A model generated the notes under the pieces. That model had not been told where the DNA came from. It did no database searches and worked only from the letters and a program-made list of their open reading frames with translations. From Ceratorhiza oryzae-sativae (lineage: Eukaryota; Basidiomycota; Agaricomycetes; Cantharellales; Ceratobasidiaceae), in NCBI GenBank assembly GCA_030998015.1, contig JARWMV010000236.1:1302001-1366000 (forward strand): a DNA stretch of 64,000 bases, in the 5' to 3' direction. How positions within the stretch are numbered: position 1 is the stretch's first letter; each line of letters begins with the position of its first letter. The position numbers and the translations under genes were made by a program. Positions 58,771 to 64,000 of this stretch are shown here, one piece after another.

Positions 58771-60553
58771 ATGTCTCCTTCGCTTCGTATCGGTCGCCTT
58801 GCGATCTTGCTTTTGCTGCCAGTATCTACGTTTACGGCCCCTATTCGACACAACCCGCGCCAGCTTGATCAGCTGAAAGGTCTGTTAGGCGGCAGCCCTC
58901 TAGACGCTCTAACAGGTGCGGCTGGTAACGCAACAGACGCACTAGGCGGGGCTGGGGGACAGTTGGGCAAATTAGTTGGTGGGGCTGGCATTCTGGTCAG
59001 TTGCTTCTAAAGACTTTCCGAAGCTTTAATCAATTGACCTGACTTCTAAAACTAGTCGTCTTCATCAGAAGCCGAGACGGGAGCAAACAGCGAGAAACCT
59101 GCGCCAGAGTCTGCCGCTGGTAACGGAACCGCTCCCGCGCTAGGTGGCTCTATGAATGGGACAGCGCCAGCTCCTCCGTCGGGAGGAAAGGCGCCTCCAC
59201 CTCCAGCAATGAAAGGCAAGGCACCTCTCCCCCCCGCTGCAGGCAATGGCACTGCACCACCACCTCCACCTGCAGCCAACGGTACGGCTCCTCCGCCCCC
59301 GCCCCCACCTATGAACGGAACCGCTCCGCCCCCACCGTTGGCCGTAAACGGGACTGCCCCTCCACCTCCTCCGGCCGTAAATGGGACAGCTCCTCCACCT
59401 CCACCCGCGAAGGGCGGGATGAAACATCCTCCTCCAGCAGCCGTAAATGGAACTGCCCCTGCTCCACCAGCAGCCGTAAACGGAACCGCTCCGCCTCCGC
59501 CTGCGAAGAATGGGATGAAGCATCCTCCTCCCGCTGGAAACGCAACTGCGCCCCCTCCACCTGCGAACCCACCGTCCAAGAACGCAACCGCACCGGATGC
59601 TGGCAAAGGTAAAGGAAAGAACAATAAAGGCGGCAAGGGTAGGAATAGCGGATCAGTTGGCATGCGGTCGGGTTACTAATTAAACCCGGTTGTAGGTGCC
59701 GGGGCTGGTGTTACGACAGTTACAGTAACCAGTAAGCTTATATTGCTTCTTGAAATGTTGACCTGTTAACATCGGCTCTCCTTTTGCAGTCACTGTTCCT
59801 CCGAATGGTAGATGATATAAATCACATGTGTTGAATATCTGGCTAACCTCTATCCGGTTTAGGCGCAGCAGGCTCCCAAACCACCACTGTTGCCTCACAA
59901 TCGAGTAAGCATCCTTTCTGCGATCGCATATCCGATTAATTGATATAGACAAACCCGAACCCAACAGACGTCAGCAGCAGCGCAGGTACGAATACTTGAA
60001 CAGAGGCATCTTCATAGCCACCATCTCATACATTCGTGCAGCCACAACGACTACACCTGCCGCTGGAGGCAACAAGGGTGGAAAGAACGGGAATGGTAAG
60101 AACGGCAAGAATGGCCAGAGTGATAGTGCTACAAGCACTACCTCGAAAGGCGGTGAGTTGTGTTTTGGGTCCTTCCTAGGCGCATGCATTGAACTCACTT
60201 GTTTCCGTAGGCAAAGGAGGAAAAGGTAATGCAGACCAAACCGATTCCTGATTTGGGCCTGATCAATTTGGAACAGGTAATTCCTCCGCTTCGTCGACAT
60301 CACCTATGACCACCGGCGCCCCCGCCACCACCACCTCGGCCCCGGCTGTCGGCGGAGCAGGTGCAGGTATGCGTCACGAAGCACCGTACAATTCGGAGTT
60401 GATCTGAGAGCTCGTACATTAGGCACGGGTAGCCCATCTCTATTCACAGCTACAGATCCTGCACCAACGACTCGTGCGTCATTTATCTAACTCGATCGTT
60501 GGCACAATTTAACTGATTTTGCATTTCACAAAGCTCCCCCAGGTGCCGCCTAG
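58771..60553 (+). CDS. Secreted, Pro-rich, N-glycosylation-repeat protein
   Basis: The ATG at 58771 gives MSPSLRIGRLAILLLLPVS, a clear signal peptide likely cut after TFTA. A Gly/Ala-rich part follows (LLGGSPLDALTGAAGNATDA). After the first intron, the exon to about 59640 codes units of NGTAPPPP type: nine NGT and several NAT sequons within Pro/Ala runs. KGKGKNNKGGKG follows. The rest is built from many tiny exons with 45-70 nt introns, coding Thr/Ala/Pro-rich and Gly/Lys-rich stretches, and ends at TAG 60551. Dense sequons with proline runs suggest an extended, glycosylated cell-wall or extracellular protein. No enzyme domain is present. The 3' exon set is less certain than the first two exons. 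No GPI signal is obvious. Confidence 0.7.
59100..59600 (+). repeat. NGTAPPPP-type coding repeats
   Basis: The coding strand repeats AAYGGNACNGCNCC plus a CCT/CCA run about ten times, with linkers of 3-10 codons. The reverse strand shows long Gly-rich open frames that are only mirror images of this array. Confidence 0.9.
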
Positions 60554-60894
60554 GGGCGAGATGGTCAAGCTGCTTGAAGCTGTCTTCAAGACACTGGATG
60601 AAATTGGTGTATCAAGTTGATGGGCTGGAACTTGTGACTTTGATTTATGTTAATATTGCGTTGTCCTAAATCCAATGGTCATTCTGCTGGTGAAAGTTTT
60701 ACTGCAAGGACGACCAGAAGCCCAAGAGTTCGAAAATGCAACGTAAAATACGTATATGGTGAATATAATACTCTTGCATCAGTTGTGGCTGCCAGAGTAG
60801 TTCATTAGGGATGGAGATTCCCGTAGGCTTCTTCATCTGGCGGTGCGTCCCGCTTGTTTCGATCGAATGATAGATTCCCATTTCGTAAGTCTTG

Positions 60895-61216
60895 TTATAT
60901 ATCGGAGCCCATGTTGACAAAATGCTCGATGCTTCGTCCTGTTTCAGCTTTGTTGCGTCCAGAGTTGCGTGATTCGGCATGACGAGCGGCTACTGTCTCC
61001 GCCTCGACCTGAACTTGGCTTTCTGTCTTTATGCTTGGAAACCACTGCATAGAAATAAGCAAAAAAAAGTTGGGTAAATCAAGATGGGAGATTCACCAAA
61101 ACCACATGTCCGCCAACTGGAACGTTGGCGTGACGGTCCGGTCCATCACTAAGTCCACTCGCTTGGGTACAGACATGATCGCCCCCGCTTGCCGCAAGTT
61201 CTCTCGTCGTTTCCAT
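60895..61216 (-). CDS. Possible small two-exon gene, unknown
   Basis: The ATG at 61216 (an in-frame stop lies just upstream) gives METTRELAASGGDHVCTQ and then VPVGGHVVL. A 51-nt intron (GTGAATC...ATGCAG) joins this in frame to WFPSIKTESQVQVEAETVAA. The model ends at TAA 60895, yet the same frame stays open for 29 more codons to a TAA at 60805. I recognise no family. The short intron with good ends is the main support; no conservation can be judged here. Confidence 0.3.
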
Positions 61217-62229
61217 CCCGGCACCCGTTCACCAGGGTTTGTCTGTTGAAAGAATACACTGCATATACTCACACGTGGAGGACGAACAACGAGGAAAAGG
61301 CGTATAGTCGTGGTGTCGACATATTGAATGTCGCATGGATATTTGCAGTCAACGTCTTGGGTGAGAGGACCGATGAAACCTCAAGTCGCTCCTCATCCTC
61401 GTCCAAGTGTCACGAAGCCCTCCACAAATCCACGCAACAGTTAATAATAATCTAGAATTGACTTCTGTACATTTCCCACACTTCAAATACAACAAAGCGT
61501 TATTCAAGTGCGCAATACAACGGGCTTGAGTGTGGCGGTGGGGGAGGCCAAGAGAGTGAGTTTATTGGCGTATCAGGGAACCATTTATATGGTAAATGAA
61601 GGCTAAAATCCGCTTAAACGCCAGTTTTGGGGACTAGACAAACTCGTGTGCAGATCAAAAGTGAAGACCCGGCTCGAATTGTCAAACAACATACGTATAA
61701 ATATGGATGGATAGATTTCTGTGAATAGCGAGAGTATGCTGACGGATACGCCTTTGGTTGGACCTCTTTGTCTGCGCTCCAGAGCTATTGCTAGTGGCTT
61801 GGGTGGCTCGGTGTCTCAGTTCTTGTTGCAAGTCGCTTGTGCGGTCTTGCCAGTGTCCCCCCGACCATGGGCAACAATCCAATGGAATATGGAACTCGAT
61901 GAAATGCATCTCTCTATGCAAATCCAATTCGAACCTCTCCCTCCCGGCCACTGTTGCAATTCATTTCTGCTCCTGAACCAGAATCCACCTTGGGCATATC
62001 CATCTTCCTCATTATTGTATACACCTCCATTATCTTGGCATCCGGATCCTCTTCAGTATCCCAAAGTAGCATTCAAGGTTGCGTTAATTTGAAGGGATGC
62101 CGGTGACTCGTGAGTGGCAGAAGCTAGCCATTCTGTCCCCTCGATTCTAGTGTGAATGGCTTGCGCATCTCCCTCCTCGGCTTTCCTTGTTGAACACTCA
62201 GAAGCATCATCGTCTTCGCTGCTGGGCTG

Positions 62230-62579
62230 CTACTCTTCGGACATGAGCTTTTGGGCTTTGGCTATGGCAAAGGTTAGTATGTGCGCACAAACTGCGCGAA
62301 TACTCACCTCGCGCAATACTAGAAGTATTGGCCTTGGCCAAGTTGCCAGTCTTGCGCATAGTGCTCACATCAGAAGGTGCATAGGGACATCGATCTGCTC
62401 TAACTGAAAATTTGCCCCACGATACCTTTGGTAAAATGGGAGTTGGGGGAGGAAGAATGCGTCAGTCCCCAAACCATCCCTTTACGTGACCTCGCACTCG
62501 CCCCAAAATCATAAACATAGCGCTTCAATCGCGTCATTGACGGCGAAGAACAGGAGATTGACACGGGTACCTTGAGCAT
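62230..62579 (-). CDS. Possible three-exon gene or gene remnant, unknown
   Basis: The ATG at 62579 gives MLKVPVSISCSSPSMTRLK, then an exon RADRCPYAPSDVSTMRKTGN. A good 46-nt intron (62262-62307, GTGAGT...CATAG) joins it to AKAQKLMSEE. A TAG at 62230 stops the frame, but the following codons (QPSSEDDDASECSTRKAEE) look coding. Another open stretch (EDPDAKIMEVYTIMRKMDM) lies near 61930-62040 in a different frame. This could be an expressed short protein or a decayed longer gene. I do not recognise it. Confidence 0.3.
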
Positions 62580-63642
62580 GCCGGTCTAGGACTTGTAATA
62601 ATAACGAGTTTGAATAGTTTATTTGTATCTAGATGGAATAAAAATGGACATATGAACCTAAATTGGTTGGGTTGGGTTGCTCTGGATCACGCCGGATTGT
62701 GCTGGACTATGTTGAATTGCATACTGTACAATCCTAGCTCTATCGACTGTTATCCAAGGGTTTCCGGCACTTGTTATCCCAACACGATCCAATCCAATCT
62801 ATGGGCTATCCACCGCTGTGCACTTCTATTCCTCTGGATTAGCCTCTGGAAAATCCGAGGTGAACTGTGGTGTTGAAAGTGTCTTGCGGTAGAAACAAAA
62901 CTTCTTGCAAACACAAAGTCGAGCCACGCTCCAGCTATCCATGACCGCCGGCATAATGCCCGGGTTATTCACGTATAGGCATTCTATAGGTGTTGGGACA
63001 TACGCCCGGTTGGCAAGGTGCGGCTGCTGGTTTCACCAAAACTCGTATTATCGAGGGAGGGCGCGGGGAGAATTTTCTACTAGAGCAAGCAGGTGTTGAT
63101 ATACGGTTCATTTTCAAGACGACTGTCTTGCGTGGATGCTTCAAGCAGGTACTCGAACGACTATCACTCTGGTAGCAAGTCACAAAGCAGAATTTTCCTA
63201 AAATGCTGATTGATGGCGTGTGCCTGGGGTCGATGTCACTGCGGGCTGGAGCATGGAGATCCATACTGGATCACAAATCTCCTTTGAGATAGAGTGCCCA
63301 GCTATACACCGTCCAACTATGGCATTGCCCCGAACAATTCGAACCGGTGGCGCACCGCACGCTCGGGAGAAGCCGGTCCAAGATCGTATTTCCAACCAAC
63401 GGTCGATCAAGGATCGACATCCCCGGATCGGCTATAAAATCGTAACAGATATCATTATATTAAAGAGTGGAGAAGTCACAGATGACACAAATCCTAATGT
63501 CCAAGCAACAGAGCTATTGCTCGTGAAAACAGAACAACGAAAAAGAGTCCAAGACGACAAAGAACAGCCCATGGATTAACAGTAAAGAAATGTCCGCCAG
63601 CCTTTTGATCCCGATGGTAGAAGAACAACACTATTCTCACGC

Positions 63643-64000
63643 TTAGCACTTCCAGGTCGACTGGAAAATTTCCAAGTGTTTGAGCGAATTCATCTAGAAA
63701 CGAACGGGGAGAACACTTACGTCGCGGTTGCCTGCGCTGCCGGTGGAGATGTAGGGGGATGCGCCGAGGCATTCGGCGACCGTCACCATCTTGTATCCCT
63801 TTGCCTTGATCTGCTTGATAGCATCAGGAATGACATCGTTTCTGTACGGGACGAAGGTTAGTGGGGGTTAGGGGACATCCCGTAATGTACTAACACGGTG
63901 GTAGCTGCAAATTTCAGGTTGTGAGTACTAGTGCGTGCTGGGAGGCGAGGGGCACGTACCAACAGTCTCGTGGTTGAGCGTAAGAATGTTGTTCGGGTTC
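63643..64000 (-). CDS. Chitin deacetylase / polysaccharide deacetylase, 3' end (5' part outside window)
   Basis: Chitin deacetylases turn cell-wall chitin into chitosan. Minus-strand exons are 63960-64000 (open to the right), 63895-63904, 63721-63841 and 63643-63660. Introns are 55, 53 and 60 nt with GT-AG ends. Together they code ILTLNHETVATTVNDVIPD, IKQIKAKGYKMVTVAECLG and SPYISTGSAGNRDSTWKC, then TAA at 63643. This matches the C-terminal end of the NodB domain in fungal chitin deacetylases, including the LNHE motif and the final W-x-C. No chitin-binding module follows. Substrate is inferred from the family; the catalytic Asp and His pairs lie outside the window. Confidence 0.82.
63895..63904 (-). 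other. 10-nt micro-exon of the chitin deacetylase gene
   Basis: The exon CTACCACCGT codes the Ala-Thr-Thr-Val stretch after LNHETV. Introns 63905-63959 and 63842-63894 flank it with canonical ends. It is needed to keep the frame into NDVIPDAIKQ. Confidence 0.75.

Larger units (their letters stand above)
60554..63642. other. Gene-poor stretch with weak gene models
   Basis: Three kilobases lack a recognisable family. Two minus-strand models (60895-61216 and 62230-62579) are described separately. The rest, including 61220-62200 and 62600-63640, shows scattered short frames without motifs. No tRNA, terminal repeat or transposase was recognised. Confidence 0.5.

Noticed and set aside
59052..59663. 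A 203-residue Gly/Ala/Pro-rich minus-strand frame
   Set aside because: It is the complement of the NGTAPPPP array; repeats produce long open frames on both strands.
61682..62092. Overlapping frames of about 90-120 residues on both strands
   Set aside because: No family motif and no clear splice or start context; kept as unannotated.
62640..62830. TTGGGTTGGGTTG and CAATCCAATC strings suggesting terminal repeats of a transposon
   Set aside because: They do not pair as inverted repeats and no target-site duplication or transposase is visible.
62965..63579. Frames of 99 and 119 residues next to the chitin deacetylase end
   Set aside because: They conflict with each other, lack motifs, and may lie in the 3' UTR of the deacetylase gene.
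1..64000. CRISPR arrays, operons, ribosome binding sites, riboswitches
   Set aside because: The DNA is eukaryotic with spliced genes; no regular direct-repeat array or bacterial signals were seen.

Overview
The window looks like nuclear DNA from a filamentous basidiomycete, probably an Agaricomycete and possibly a Rhizoctonia/Ceratobasidiaceae-type fungus. The class call rests on dense genes cut by many 45-65 nt GT-AG introns, often with a CTAAC/CTGAC branch motif, and on fungal families: endopolyphosphatase, RFX regulator, BFR1, IML1, Zn2Cys6 regulator, chitin deacetylase and Argonaute. The genus is only a guess. I see no CRISPR array, operon, rRNA, tRNA or intact transposon.

Layout. 1-6.6 kb: the 5' part of an acetoacetyl-CoA synthetase gene (minus, leaving the window), a small unknown gene, and an endopolyphosphatase (PPN1) gene. 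6.6-12.4 kb: an RFX-type transcription factor behind a 2.2 kb leader with a very G-rich tract. 12.4-19 kb, all minus: BFR1-like mRNP protein, snoRNP protein NHP2, and a patatin-type lipase. 19.2-25.1 kb: a large repeat protein with two unrelated repeat families, then a PUB-domain protein. 25.5-35.1 kb: IML1 (GATOR1/SEACIT), a Mediator 9-like gene, an acidic unknown protein, and a multispanning membrane RING protein. 35.4-41.1 kb: an Argonaute with its slicer residues, then phosphatidylglycerophosphate synthase. 41.4-45 kb: a tandem C2H2 zinc-finger family, two genes and one decayed copy. 45.4-58.1 kb: Zn2Cys6 regulator, D-aminoacyl-tRNA deacylase, BTB-like protein, SUA5, CCDC97-like protein, DBP8 helicase and a SNIP1/Pml1-like FHA protein. 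58.8-60.6 kb: a secreted protein built of NGTAPPPP units. 60.6-63.6 kb: a gene-poor stretch with two weak gene models. 63.6-64 kb: the 3' end of a chitin deacetylase gene.

Together the genes cover ketone-body activation and polyphosphate turnover, TORC1 amino-acid signalling (IML1), RNA biology (NHP2, DBP8, BFR1, SNIP1-like, Argonaute), tRNA quality (DTD1, SUA5), lipid metabolism (lipase, PGS1) and the cell surface (NGT-rich protein, chitin deacetylase). Several neighbours are head-to-head and share short promoters.

Two themes cut across the window. First, splicing is unusual: four micro-exons (5, 5, 6 and 10 nt) and three GC-AG introns are required to rebuild conserved proteins. Second, many conserved genes carry isolated 1-2 nt frame breaks, often in short homopolymers, while AACS, SUA5 and Argonaute show none that I found. 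I read this mainly as consensus error, with PPN1 and DTD1 as possible true pseudogenes.
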